Positions 6,130 through 14,294 of a stretch of 14,375 nt of DNA are shown piece by piece. The stretch's first letter is position 1; each line of letters starts with the position of its first letter. This DNA is from TTA-H9 sp002071415 (GTDB lineage: Bacteria; Bacteroidota; Bacteroidia; Bacteroidales; TTA-H9). Position numbers and translations under genes: made by a program. The notes under the pieces are model-generated. The model did no database searches and was not told the origin of the DNA. It saw only the letters and a list, made by a program, of their open reading frames with translations. The stretch covers positions 1 through 14,375 of the forward strand of contig DAONSX010000057.1 in NCBI GenBank assembly GCA_035411425.1, read 5' to 3'.

Positions 6130-7008
6130 ATGAATTTGGGCAGTAAAGATACAAATTCCCTTACAACTCGGGGCTTACTCATTGGCGAGAAAGGTATAAT
6201 GATTCCTTTTCCCGCCGTTATGGGCATATTAAACATTACTCAGGATTCATTCTATGATGGTGGCAGATATCTAACTGAAGATCAATGGATAAATAGAACT
6301 GCACTCATGCTTCAAGAAGGTGCTTCCATTATCGATGTAGGTGCCGCTTCTACACGCCCTGGAGCTCAGGAAATACCCGAAATTTTTGAAATAGAAAAAA
6401 TTAGAAAAGTCGTTCATACGCTCATACAACATTTCCCTGATATTATCATTTCGGTTGATACTTACCGCTCGCTGGTTGCACAAACCGCCCTGGATGAAGG
6501 TGCTTCCATTATTAACGATATTTCGGCAGGCGACTTCGATGCCAGCATGATTCCACTTGTAGCCAGCCGGAAAGTCCCTTACATCATGATGCATATTCTT
6601 GGCACTCCTGCCACCATGCAAATAAATCCTCATTACAATGATGTAGTTACGGATATTATCGACTATTTTAAGCATAGAATCGAAGTTTGCAACCGATATG
6701 GATTGGATAGTCTAATTCTCGATCCCGGCTTCGGTTTCGGCAAAACCTTGAAGCATAATTATACACTATTGTCTCATCTTTCCTCATTTATTAAACTGGG
6801 TTATCCGGTTTTAGTGGGCGTTTCGCGTAAAGCAATGATTTATAAATTATTAAATGTTCAACCCGAAGAAGCCCTTTTTGGGACTGTTGTTGCCAATGCG
6901 CTTGCTTTATTGAATGGAGCTCATATTATACGTGTTCACGACGTAAAACCGACCATTCAGGCCATAAAAATTCTCGATGAATACAAGGATTCCCTGACTA
7001 ATCCTTAA
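6130..7008 (+). CDS. folP: Dihydropteroate synthase
   Basis: The 292-aa protein is a TIM barrel that condenses p-aminobenzoate with hydroxymethyl-dihydropterin pyrophosphate in folate synthesis, and is the sulfonamide target. Visible motifs are MGILNIT (31-37), DSFYDGG (39-45), STRPGA (74-79), SVDTY (108-112) with the pterin-contacting D110, IND (128-130), DPGFGFGK (198-205), SRKAM (232-236) and RVHDV (268-272). The loop that reads TPDSF in many species is TQDSF here; other bacteria also vary at this site. The ATG at 6130 is chosen because the next in-frame ATG (6199) would remove the first strand. cdaA follows on the same strand after 174 bp. Confidence 0.95.
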   Translation: MNLGSKDTNSLTTRGLLIGEKGIMIPFPAVMGILNITQDSFYDGGRYLTEDQWINRTALMLQEGASIIDVGAASTRPGAQEIPEIFEIEKIRKVVHTLIQHFPDIIISVDTYRSLVAQTALDEGASIINDISAGDFDASMIPLVASRKVPYIMMHILGTPATMQINPHYNDVVTDIIDYFKHRIEVCNRYGLDSLILDPGFGFGKTLKHNYTLLSHLSSFIKLGYPVLVGVSRKAMIYKLLNVQPEEALFGTVVANALALLNGAHIIRVHDVKPTIQAIKILDEYKDSLTNP

Positions 7009-7182
7009 TAATTTATTTGAAGACAGTTTTAACTGGTTTTAATGAATGCTTGAATATTCTTTACATGTTTTTAGTAAACAAAATAACCGAAATTCGTATA
7101 GCAAATACCGAATTAATTTTCAAATAGAGTAAAAAATGAAATTTTGATCCATATTAACGATTAATGAATACATCACAAGGAA

Positions 7183-8022
7183 ATGTTAATCAAAACCATA
7201 CTCCCATTATTTATTACTTTTCGCTGGATAGATGCCATCGATATTTTTTTGGTTGCCCTGCTACTGTACGAATTTTATAATTTGGTGAAAGGTACGGGAG
7301 CCATCAATATTTTTATAGGAATAGTCGCTGTGATTATTTTATGGAAGATTGTATCGGCACTCGAGATGGTGCTTTTGAGCGAGATATTAGGTGCCTTCAT
7401 CAGTGTAGGATTTATTGCCCTAATTGTGGTATTTCAGCCCGAAATCAGGCAATTTCTTTTGTTATTGGGTAATCCTTCGTTTATACAGGAAAGGAGACGA
7501 AAATTCTTTTTTTGGAGGATTCCGAGAGCCAATGATGAACGTCTTGCTATAGATAATGTTGTTTCAGCCTGCCAGAGGATGGGAAATTCGGCTACTGGAG
7601 CTCTCATAGTGATAGCCAAAACCAACGAATTGAAAGAATATGTTCAGTCGGGTGAAATCATCGATTCCTTGATTTCTGTGCCTTTACTGGAAACCATTTT
7701 TTTTAAGAACACACCTTTGCATGATGGAGCAGCAATTATTGTAAACAATCGCATCAAGTCGGCACGCTGCATTTTACCTGTATCGAGTAACAATAAGATT
7801 CCCATTGATTTAGGGTTGCGTCATCGAGCTGCTATAGGAATTACCGAACGAACCGATGCTATAGCTCTGATTGTTTCGGAAGAAACTGGCGAGATTTCGG
7901 TAGCCAAGGAAGGCACACTTGTACAAAACATTAGACCAGCTCAGGTGAAAGATTTCCTCGAAAAGGAATTTGCCCCTCACGAAGCTGCACCTCGAAAGAG
8001 AAAGGTTTCGAAAAAGGAATGA
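7183..8022 (+). CDS. cdaA: Diadenylate cyclase CdaA (c-di-AMP synthase)
   Basis: The 279-aa protein makes c-di-AMP from two ATP at the membrane. Three hydrophobic segments (about 18-33, 38-57 and 66-86) precede a DAC (DisA_N) domain at about 115-255. Its catalytic signatures are present: LHDGAAI (179-185) and GLRHRAAIG (211-219), with SEETGEIS (232-239) closing the site. The C-terminus is a short basic tail. AAGGA lies just before the ATG, a weak ribosome site. In Firmicutes cdaA is usually linked to cdaR and glmM. Here it follows folP, and no YbbR/CdaR gene is adjacent. The 174-bp gap contains no clear promoter box, so read-through from folP is plausible. Confidence 0.93.
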   Translation: MLIKTILPLFITFRWIDAIDIFLVALLLYEFYNLVKGTGAINIFIGIVAVIILWKIVSALEMVLLSEILGAFISVGFIALIVVFQPEIRQFLLLLGNPSFIQERRRKFFFWRIPRANDERLAIDNVVSACQRMGNSATGALIVIAKTNELKEYVQSGEIIDSLISVPLLETIFFKNTPLHDGAAIIVNNRIKSARCILPVSSNNKIPIDLGLRHRAAIGITERTDAIALIVSEETGEISVAKEGTLVQNIRPAQVKDFLEKEFAPHEAAPRKRKVSKKE

Positions 8023-8036
8023 AACCCTATGATTTA

Positions 8037-8588
8037 TTATTGCTGGTTTTTCTCCAAATTATTCTTATCAGCATCAGCTTGTAATATTTCAAGTATCTCG
8101 GCATTACTCATCCCCAAAAACTGTATCGATTTTTCGGCATCTCTTCTCAGGTCGTGATTGGGGAATTTTTGGATGAATAACATATAATTTTCACGGGCTT
8201 TGTCATAACGATAAAGATAGTTGTCGAAGACGAAGGCTTTCATAAACATGGCTTCGGCAGCTTTAGGAATCTCGGGAAATGAAATGATCAGGCTGTCGTA
8301 AAACTTGATAGCCTCTTCGAAGTTGCCGATGGCGGTACACAACTGAGCCGCTCTGAACATATACTCGGCAGAAAGGCTGTCGTGTGGATAATTGTGTATA
8401 TATTCAGAGTATAACTCGATGGTTTTTTGTGCTTTTTGTGGCATTATTATGCCAGTAGTGTCATTAAAGAGCTGTTTTTCGATGTTGGTGATTTCGTTTT
8501 TTAAATGCTCCTGTTTGTTTGAACAGCCCCATATAACTACAACAACGATCAGGGCTAATGACAATACGTAAATATTTTTATTATTCAT
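8037..8588 (-). CDS. Small TPR lipoprotein
   Basis: The protein is 183 aa. Residues 6-19 are a hydrophobic signal segment ending in the lipobox IWGC, with the lipidated Cys at 22. Three TPR-like helix pairs follow, at about 51-86, 87-125 and 126-158. They show repeated YxxYIHNYP, FYDSLIISFP and YMLFIQKFP patterns. The repeat type resembles BamD or YbgF, but at this length it is not a complete BamD. It is likely an envelope scaffold protein; +2 is Ser, and Bacteroidota sorting rules differ from E. coli. It is the third gene of the ruvX-def cluster, 18 nt after def, a place where Bacteroidales often carry a TPR gene as I recall. It converges on cdaA with a 14-bp gap. Confidence 0.75.
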   Translation of the reverse strand: MNNKNIYVLSLALIVVVVIWGCSNKQEHLKNEITNIEKQLFNDTTGIIMPQKAQKTIELYSEYIHNYPHDSLSAEYMFRAAQLCTAIGNFEEAIKFYDSLIISFPEIPKAAEAMFMKAFVFDNYLYRYDKARENYMLFIQKFPNHDLRRDAEKSIQFLGMSNAEILEILQADADKNNLEKNQQ

Positions 8589-8606
8589 GGCTTTGTGAAT
8601 TAATGG

Positions 8607-9179
8607 TTATCTCTTCTGTTTTTTTGATCTCGGGAAAATCATCCTGTATTTTGTCTCTATGTTACCTAATGCAATATTGTTGAGCTTTCTTGCAAGCATG
8701 GTTTTTCGCATAGGACTTAGGTAATCGGTAAAGAGAATTCCTTCTAAATGATCATATTCATGCTGAATGGTACGTGCTACAGCACCTTCGAACCATTCTT
8801 CGTGTTCGTCGAAGTTTTCGTCGAGGTAGTGCAAAAGGATGCGTTTTGGACGGCTTACATCTTCATGTATGTCAGGAATGCTCAAGCAACCCTCGTTGAA
8901 TAGCCAGGCGTCTCCTCCTTCATTTATTTTATAGGCATTTATGAAAGTTTTCTTAAATCCAGTGGTTTCGGGATAGTTTTTAGCCAGAACAGTGGCATCG
9001 ATCACAAATATGCGAATTGCACGATTCACTTGAGGTGCAGCCAAACCAATTCCATCAGTGGCATACATGGTTTCCCACAAATTTTTAATAAATTCTTGCA
9101 AATCGGGAAAATCGGATTTAATATCTGCAGCTTTTTGTCTTAAAATTGGATGGCCATATGCTACAATGGGATAAATCAT
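8607..9179 (-). CDS. def: Peptide deformylase
   Basis: The 190-aa metalloprotease removes the N-formyl group from nascent proteins. All three family motifs are intact: GIGLAAPQ (43-50), EGCLS (96-100) with metal ligand C98, and QHEYDH (139-144) with ligands H140 and H144 and catalytic E141. The ATG at 9179 gives the expected N-terminus MIYPIVAYGHPILR. It starts 12 nt after ruvX and is followed 18 nt later by the TPR lipoprotein, so the three probably share one transcript. The basic C-terminal tail (RSKKQKR) is unremarkable. Confidence 0.96.
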   Translation of the reverse strand: MIYPIVAYGHPILRQKAADIKSDFPDLQEFIKNLWETMYATDGIGLAAPQVNRAIRIFVIDATVLAKNYPETTGFKKTFINAYKINEGGDAWLFNEGCLSIPDIHEDVSRPKRILLHYLDENFDEHEEWFEGAVARTIQHEYDHLEGILFTDYLSPMRKTMLARKLNNIALGNIETKYRMIFPRSKKQKR

Positions 9180-9191
9180 AGTTTCGTTGTT

Positions 9192-9620
9192 TTAACTGTT
9201 TTTGGCTATTCCTCTTGCATCGAGCCATGATTGAAGAATAATGACGGCACTTATGCGATCGATGGTGGCTTTGTCTTTTCTGGCTTTCTTTGAAATGCCA
9301 GAGTCGATCATGGTTTGAAATGCAAGCTGAGAGGTAAATCTTTCGTCGTAGCGTTCGATCTTGACCTCGGGGAAAGCCTTTATCAATTGTTTGATGAAAG
9401 GAGCAATATAACGTTCCGATGCTGAAGGAAGATAGTCCATCGTATAAGGTTGTCCTACCACTATTACGTCCACTTTTTCATGCTTCATATAATCTTTCAG
9501 AAAAGGAATGACTTCAGTAGCCGAAAGTGAGACCAGGGAATTCGGTATGAGCTGAAGCTCATCGGTGACTGCTAGGCCGGCTCTTTTCTGTCCGTAATCT
9601 ATGGCTAATATCCTTCCCAT
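9192..9620 (-). CDS. ruvX: RuvX/YqgF family pre-16S rRNA nuclease
   Basis: The protein is 142 aa from the ATG at 9620. A TTG at 9632 would add four residues but lies in a promoter-like box, so the ATG is preferred. The RNase H-like fold is shown by AIDYGQKRAGLAVTD (6-20) with D8, YDERFTSQ (91-98) with D92 and E93, and ATIDRISAVIILQ (118-130) with D121. These are the acidic active-site residues of YqgF proteins. The family matures the 16S rRNA 5' end and was first proposed as a Holliday junction resolvase. It heads the ruvX-def-lipoprotein cluster. Confidence 0.93.
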   Translation of the reverse strand: MGRILAIDYGQKRAGLAVTDELQLIPNSLVSLSATEVIPFLKDYMKHEKVDVIVVGQPYTMDYLPSASERYIAPFIKQLIKAFPEVKIERYDERFTSQLAFQTMIDSGISKKARKDKATIDRISAVIILQSWLDARGIAKNS

Positions 9621-9629
9621 AATTTTCTG

Positions 9630-9637
9630 CAAAATTA
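9630..9637 (-). promoter_or_regulatory. Possible promoter -7 box for ruvX-def
   Basis: On the minus strand this reads TAATTTTG, an exact TAnnTTTG, 9 nt before the ruvX ATG. The leader would be only a few nucleotides. No clear -33 TTTG lies 19-21 nt upstream. Confidence 0.3.
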
Positions 9638-9903
9638 GTTTTTTTGCGGTTAGGATAAGCGAATAGGGATTTCCTCCTAGAAAATATGGTGTTTTCGCAG
9701 TCAGAAACGTTGCTATCAGGATTTTTCATCGAAATATGTAAAAGAAAATAAATTTCAGACAAAATGCAAAGGCTTATTGAATTTTGCAATTAAATTTACA
9801 TGATTCAAGAAATAATTCATTGAAATAAAACATTTTATATTGATAGATTCGGTTATTCTTCAATAAGGTGTTTAGTCTGGCTGTGGATGAGATATATGAA
9901 TCG
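9638..9903. other. Divergent AT-rich gap between ruvX and dapD
   Basis: The gap between the two divergent starts is about 340 bp and this is its central part. It contains no supportable gene, tRNA or strong hairpin. A minor inverted repeat TGCAAA...TTTTGCA lies near 9765-9788 with a loop of about 12 nt. Promoter-like boxes flank the region for both directions. Confidence 0.5.
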
Positions 9904-9937
9904 ATTGGCCTTGCCATGAATAGCTTTTGTAACTTTG
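9904..9937 (+). promoter_or_regulatory. Promoter for dapD
   Basis: TAACTTTG at 9930-9937 is an exact -7 box, and ATTG at 9904-9907 lies 22 nt upstream, slightly longer than the usual spacer. The transcript would start near 9943 with a leader of about 17 nt before the dapD ATG. The leader is A-rich and has no Shine-Dalgarno sequence, as is common in Bacteroidota. Confidence 0.45.
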
Positions 9938-9959
9938 TATTTCAAAAACGAGTCGATGA

Positions 9960-10775
9960 ATGGAAGCCTTAAAAGAATTGATCGAGAAAGTATGGGATAA
10001 TCGAACATTATTGTACGATAATGAGTGTGCACAGGCTATACGCCAGACCATTCAGTTGCTTGACAAGGGCCTTCTAAGGGTTGCTGAGCCAATTGATGGA
10101 AGGTGGATAGTGAATGAATGGATAAAGAAAGCAGTGATTTTGTTTTTTCCTTTGTCAGGCTATGAAAGTTCGGTTGCTGGCCCGATGGAATTCTACGATA
10201 AAATTCCTCTAAAACGAGGATACAAAGATTTGGGGGTAAGGGTCGTTCCGCATGCCATTGCTCGCTACGGAGCCTATCTTGCCCGCGGTGTTGTTTTGAT
10301 GCCATCTTATGTAAATATTGGTGCTTATGTCGATGAAGGGAGCATGGTAGATACCTGGGCTACAGTAGGGTCGTGTGCGCAAATTGGGAAGAATGTTCAT
10401 TTGAGTGGTGGAGTCGGGATAGGGGGGGTACTGGAGCCAGTTCAGGCATCTCCGGTAATTATAGAAGATGGATGTTTTATAGGTTCGCGCTGCATCATTG
10501 TCGAAGGAGCTCATATTGGTCCTGAATCGGTGATAGGCGCCAATACGGTGATTACGGCAAGTACCCGGATTATCGATGTAACTTGGCAAGAACCAGTTAT
10601 TTATAGGGGAGAAGTTCCTCCACGTTCGGTGGTCATCCCAGGTTTCTATGAAAAACAATATCATGCAGGTAAGTTTTATTTGCCTTGTGCACTGATAATT
10701 GGTCAGCGAAAACCTTCAACTGATCTGAAAACTTCGCTCAATCAGGCATTACGTGATTTCGATGTTCCGGTCTGA
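9960..10775 (+). CDS. dapD: 2,3,4,5-tetrahydropyridine-2,6-dicarboxylate N-succinyltransferase
   Basis: The 271-aa enzyme adds succinyl from succinyl-CoA to tetrahydrodipicolinate in the succinylase route to diaminopimelate and lysine. An N-terminal helical domain (1-90) is followed by a left-handed beta-helix of hexapeptide repeats (about 95-225). The family stretch MPSYVNIGAYVDEGSMVDTW (114-133) and SCAQIGKNVHLSGGVGIGGV (138-157) is clear. The length matches E. coli DapD (274 aa). ATG at 9956 overlaps out of frame; the one at 9960 gives the expected N-terminus. It may be co-transcribed with the GT9 gene 77 bp downstream. Confidence 0.95.
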   Translation: MEALKELIEKVWDNRTLLYDNECAQAIRQTIQLLDKGLLRVAEPIDGRWIVNEWIKKAVILFFPLSGYESSVAGPMEFYDKIPLKRGYKDLGVRVVPHAIARYGAYLARGVVLMPSYVNIGAYVDEGSMVDTWATVGSCAQIGKNVHLSGGVGIGGVLEPVQASPVIIEDGCFIGSRCIIVEGAHIGPESVIGANTVITASTRIIDVTWQEPVIYRGEVPPRSVVIPGFYEKQYHAGKFYLPCALIIGQRKPSTDLKTSLNQALRDFDVPV

Positions 10776-10852
10776 GTTTTGTATATTTTCGAATTTGTTT
10801 CTTTCGGTTTTTTTATATTCCTTTATATTCCGTCAGATTTTAGTTTTTGTTG

Positions 10853-11854
10853 ATGAATAAAATTATCCTCATACAAACTGCTTCGATAGGAGATGTGATT
10901 TTAACCACCCCCGTGCTCGAGAAGCTTCATTACTATTTCCCTGAAGCTATTATAGACGTTGTAGTGAAAGAGGGAATGGAGTCCCTTTTCGCAAAGCATC
11001 CTTTTGTTGGCAAAGTTTGGACCTGGGAAAAGCGCAAGCATAAATACCGTCATTTATTCAGCCTGATAAAGCAAATTAGAACCGTACATTATGACCTTGC
11101 AATCAACTGCCAGCGATTTGCCAGCACAGGTTTTCTGACAGTTTTCTCGGGTGCAGTTATTACAACCGGATTTCATAAAAATCCTTTCTCGGCATTTTTT
11201 ACGTATCGTATTAGACATCAAATTGGAAATGTGCATGAGGTTGAGCGAAATTTAAGCTTGATTGATTTCATTGGACCAGAAAAACGATTTTCTGTTCGCT
11301 TGTATCCTTCGGAGGCCGATTTTAACGAGGTCGTTCATTTGAAATATCGTCCCTATATTTGTATTGCACCGGCTTCATTATGGTTTACCAAGCAATTTCC
11401 CGAAAGCAAATGGATAGAATTTGTCGGGGCCTTACCTGAAGATTTGCAGGTTTACCTCCTTGGAGCTGCTGATGAGCGGGCTTTATGCGAGCGAATTGTT
11501 AAGGCCTGTGTTCCTCGTGGGGTGATATCTCTGGCCGGTGAGTTGAGCCTATTACAAACAGCTGCTCTGATGCAAGATGCTATATTGAATTATGTAAACG
11601 ATTCTGCTCCTTTGCATATAGCTTCATCGGTCAATGCGCCTGTAGCTGCCATATTCTGTTCAACAATTCTCGAATTTGGTTTTGGCCCCCGTTCCGATAG
11701 ATCTTTTATGATTCAAACTTCACAAACTCTTACATGTCGACCTTGCGGGTTGCATGGTTACAAAAAATGCCCTGAAGGCCATTTCGATTGTGCTTATTCT
11801 ATATTGAATCAACAACTTATCCAATGTATATCCTATGTTAAATGCTATGAATGA
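10853..11854 (+). CDS. Glycosyltransferase family 9 (heptosyltransferase-like)
   Basis: The protein is 333 aa from the ATG at 10853; the upstream TTG codons at 10847 and 10850 are less likely starts. It has the GT-B fold of ADP-heptose:LPS heptosyltransferases. IGDVILTTP (12-20) carries the catalytic-type D14. APASLWFTKQFPESKW (172-187) contains the donor-site Lys. NDSAPLHIAS (249-258) is the nucleotide-sugar motif, usually DSGPxH, with Gly replaced by Ala. A four-Cys C-terminal cluster, CRPC (295-298) with C306 and C313, is typical of a subgroup. It probably adds a sugar to lipid A-core or another surface glycan at the inner membrane. The exact sugar is unknown. It overlaps tsaC by 8 nt. Confidence 0.88.
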   Translation: MNKIILIQTASIGDVILTTPVLEKLHYYFPEAIIDVVVKEGMESLFAKHPFVGKVWTWEKRKHKYRHLFSLIKQIRTVHYDLAINCQRFASTGFLTVFSGAVITTGFHKNPFSAFFTYRIRHQIGNVHEVERNLSLIDFIGPEKRFSVRLYPSEADFNEVVHLKYRPYICIAPASLWFTKQFPESKWIEFVGALPEDLQVYLLGAADERALCERIVKACVPRGVISLAGELSLLQTAALMQDAILNYVNDSAPLHIASSVNAPVAAIFCSTILEFGFGPRSDRSFMIQTSQTLTCRPCGLHGYKKCPEGHFDCAYSILNQQLIQCISYVKCYE

Positions 11855-12428
11855 GAGTCTGTTTTTTGAAGATGATGTCCGTCAAGCTGTTGCAGTGCTT
11901 CAAGGGGGTGGAGTAATCCTGTATCCCACCGATACGATTTGGGGAATTGGCTGCAAAGCTAACGATACGAGAGCCATCAGCCGAATTTATACCATAAAGC
12001 AACGTTACGAGAAAAAGAACTTAATAATTCTTGTAGATTCGGAAGAAATGTTGCGCAGGTATGTAACCGAGGTTCCTGCAGTTGCATCGGAATTGATCCA
12101 TACTTATTCGAAACCTTTGACTATTGTTTATCCGAAAGCGCAAAATCTTCCCTCGATTCTGGTTGCTAACGATCAAAGTATAGCCATACGCGTGGTAAAA
12201 CATCCGTTTTGCATCGAAGTCATACGTCGAATCGATGCTCCTTTAGTGAGTTCGTCGGCTAATCTTTCGGGTGAGCCCGCTCCGGCCTCGTATAGTTCGA
12301 TTACCGATCAAATAAAGCAAGCCGTAGATTATATTTCCACCACCGATCGCGACAAATTATACAAACCTGCAGCATCAACGCTCATCAGGATTTTGCCCGA
12401 TGACAATTTCGAGACCTTGCGCGATTAG
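11847..12428 (+). CDS. tsaC: L-threonylcarbamoyladenylate synthase (TsaC/Sua5/YrdC)
   Basis: The protein is 193 aa from the ATG at 11847, the short YrdC-only form without the Sua5 C-terminal domain. It makes threonylcarbamoyl-AMP from Thr, bicarbonate and ATP for the t6A37 modification of ANN-decoding tRNAs. Motifs: YPTDTIWGIGCKA (26-38), IKQR (50-53) giving the KxR signature, and SSSANLSGEPAP (135-146) for ATP and threonine binding. An alternative ATG at 11835 adds four residues. It overlaps the GT9 stop and would depend on that transcript. Its stop overlaps the convergent uup stop by 4 nt. Confidence 0.93.
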   Translation: MNESLFFEDDVRQAVAVLQGGGVILYPTDTIWGIGCKANDTRAISRIYTIKQRYEKKNLIILVDSEEMLRRYVTEVPAVASELIHTYSKPLTIVYPKAQNLPSILVANDQSIAIRVVKHPFCIEVIRRIDAPLVSSSANLSGEPAPASYSSITDQIKQAVDYISTTDRDKLYKPAASTLIRILPDDNFETLRD

Positions 12429-14290
12429 GAATTAAAATCCTCATTTTTTTCAGATAAGAATATCCATCGAGTGATTTTTTCTTCTATAAGGGTTTCAATT
12501 TCTTTATATTTCTTACTTATTTCGAATAATTTTTCATGGTGTTGGCTATGTAGAGCCATGGTTTCGAGTAATTCATCCTTTTGCATTTCCAATGATTCGA
12601 TTTCAATTTCCAGATTCTGTAATTCGTTCTTTTCTTTCCAACTAAGGCCCTTGCGTATTTTTTGAACTTCGGGTTGCTTGCTGGTTCTTGGCTGGTTTTT
12701 ATTCGTGAGTTCGGTTTTACGTGTAGCGATGTATTGGCTATAATTACCTGGAAAATCTATGATTCTTCCATTCCCTTCGAATGCAAAAACATGGTCGGCA
12801 ATGCGATCGATGAAAAACCTGTCGTGTGAAACCGCTAAAACGCATCCAGTATAGTTTTCTAAAAAAATCTCGAGCTGGTTGAGGGTAAAAATGTCCATAT
12901 CGTTAGTAGGCTCGTCCAGAATGAGAAAATTGGGATTTTTAATCAGTGTAAGCAGCAATTGTAGTTTACGTTTCTCCCCTCCGCTAAGAGAAGAATAATA
13001 AGTGTACTGAGAAGAATACGAAAATCCGAAATACTGCAGAAATTGAGAAGCAGAGAGATTGCCCATGGGTGTAGGAATTTCTGCGGCCTGATTTTTCACT
13101 ATCTCTATAATTCTTTGATCGGAATCGAGCTCGAGCCTTTCTTGTGTAAAGTACCCAAATTTTATGGTTTCGCCTTTCGAAATATGTCCCTTTTCGGGTT
13201 TTATTTTTCCCATGATGATATTGAGCAGGGTGGTTTTTCCTGCACCATTTGGACCTATAATGCCAATTTTTTCGCTTTTTTTAAAGGTATATGAGAAGTC
13301 GGTCATAATGGCTTTTCCGTCGAATGACTTGTGAATATGATGGAGTTCGAGAATTTTCTTCCCAATTCTTTGGGGTGAAGCCATGAAATTTGCTTGTGGG
13401 CTGGAGGCGGGTCGATTTATTTTTTCTTCCAAATCAAAGAATGCTTGAATTCTGGCCTTTTGTTTTGTTCCTCTTGCTTTTGGCATACGTTTCATCCATT
13501 CGAGTTCGGTTTTGTATCGATTTCGGACTTTCTCTATTTCAATGGTTTCGGCTTCGTCTTTTTCCGATTTTTTCTCCAGATAATAGGCGTAATTGCCTTT
13601 ATAATGGAAAAGTTTACACCTGTCGAGTTCGATGATTTCGTTGCACACCCTGTCGATGAAATACCGGTCGTGGCTGACTAACAGCAGGCTAAGCTTCTGT
13701 CGGCTGAGATAATCTTCGAGCCATTCTATCATCTTGATGTCGAGCTGATTGGTGGGTTCATCCAATAATAGTAAATCAGCTTCGGCAAGTAATACTTTTA
13801 CTAAAGCCAATTTTTTCGTTTCACCACCCGATAGTTCACCAGTACGCCTTTGCAAGTTCTGAAAACCTAATTTTCCGGCAATTTCCTTTAAGCGGCTTTC
13901 ATAATCCCATGCTCTGGCTTCTTCCATTTCTCCGATTATTCTTTCGATTTCAGCACGATCGGGTTCTGCCGAAGCAACAAGCGATTCATAATGGTTGATC
14001 AATTCGGCCAGTTCGAGGTTAAAATCGAGTAGCCATTCGATAATGGTTTGTTGGGGCTCGAGCCGAACTTCTTGCTGAAGATAAGCCAATTTTGAGCTCT
14101 GGCGGAAAATTACCTTGCCTTCGTCGGCAGTGTCGAGTCCGGCTATAATGTTGAGCAAAGTCGTCTTTCCTGTTCCGTTTCGAGCAATAAACGCAGCTTT
14201 TTGTCCTTGCTCGAGTCCAAAGCTTAGGTTACTGAAAAGAAGAGTATCACATACTGATTTGGTGAGATTTTCAATAGAAATCAAATTCAT
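12425..14290 (-). CDS. uup: ABC-F ATPase, Uup type
   Basis: The 621-aa soluble protein has two ABC domains and no membrane segments. Domain 1 has the P-loop ARNGTGKT (36-43), LSGGE (153-157), LLLLDEPTN (173-181) and SHDR (206-209). Domain 2 has GPNGAGKT (346-353), LSGGE (435-439), LILDEPTN (456-463) and SHDR (488-491). The basic linker ELEWMKRMPKARGTKQKAR (262-280) is very like the E. coli Uup linker. A C-terminal coiled coil spans about 549-612, also as in Uup, whose coiled coil binds DNA. ABC-F proteins act at the ribosomal E site; Uup also affects transposon excision and ribosome assembly. The first Gly of P-loop 1 is Ala (A36). It is convergent with tsaC. Confidence 0.9.
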   Translation of the reverse strand: MNLISIENLTKSVCDTLLFSNLSFGLEQGQKAAFIARNGTGKTTLLNIIAGLDTADEGKVIFRQSSKLAYLQQEVRLEPQQTIIEWLLDFNLELAELINHYESLVASAEPDRAEIERIIGEMEEARAWDYESRLKEIAGKLGFQNLQRRTGELSGGETKKLALVKVLLAEADLLLLDEPTNQLDIKMIEWLEDYLSRQKLSLLLVSHDRYFIDRVCNEIIELDRCKLFHYKGNYAYYLEKKSEKDEAETIEIEKVRNRYKTELEWMKRMPKARGTKQKARIQAFFDLEEKINRPASSPQANFMASPQRIGKKILELHHIHKSFDGKAIMTDFSYTFKKSEKIGIIGPNGAGKTTLLNIIMGKIKPEKGHISKGETIKFGYFTQERLELDSDQRIIEIVKNQAAEIPTPMGNLSASQFLQYFGFSYSSQYTYYSSLSGGEKRKLQLLLTLIKNPNFLILDEPTNDMDIFTLNQLEIFLENYTGCVLAVSHDRFFIDRIADHVFAFEGNGRIIDFPGNYSQYIATRKTELTNKNQPRTSKQPEVQKIRKGLSWKEKNELQNLEIEIESLEMQKDELLETMALHSQHHEKLFEISKKYKEIETLIEEKITRWIFLSEKNEDFNS

Positions 14291-14294
14291 GAAA

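Noticed and set aside
7009..7182. Separate promoter or riboswitch upstream of cdaA
   Set aside because: Only a near-match (TAATTTTC) is seen and no structured RNA motif is recognisable; the evidence is too thin.
8023..8036. Terminator between convergent cdaA and the lipoprotein gene
   Set aside because: The 14-bp gap and its flanks show no stem with a T-run on either strand.
9559..9789. Minus-strand 76-codon frame overlapping the ruvX start
   Set aside because: It is out of frame with ruvX, has no motif, and its composition is that of AT-rich intergenic DNA.
10036..10664. Two overlapping minus-strand frames inside dapD
   Set aside because: They are antisense shadows of the hexapeptide-repeat region, which is strongly conserved on the plus strand.
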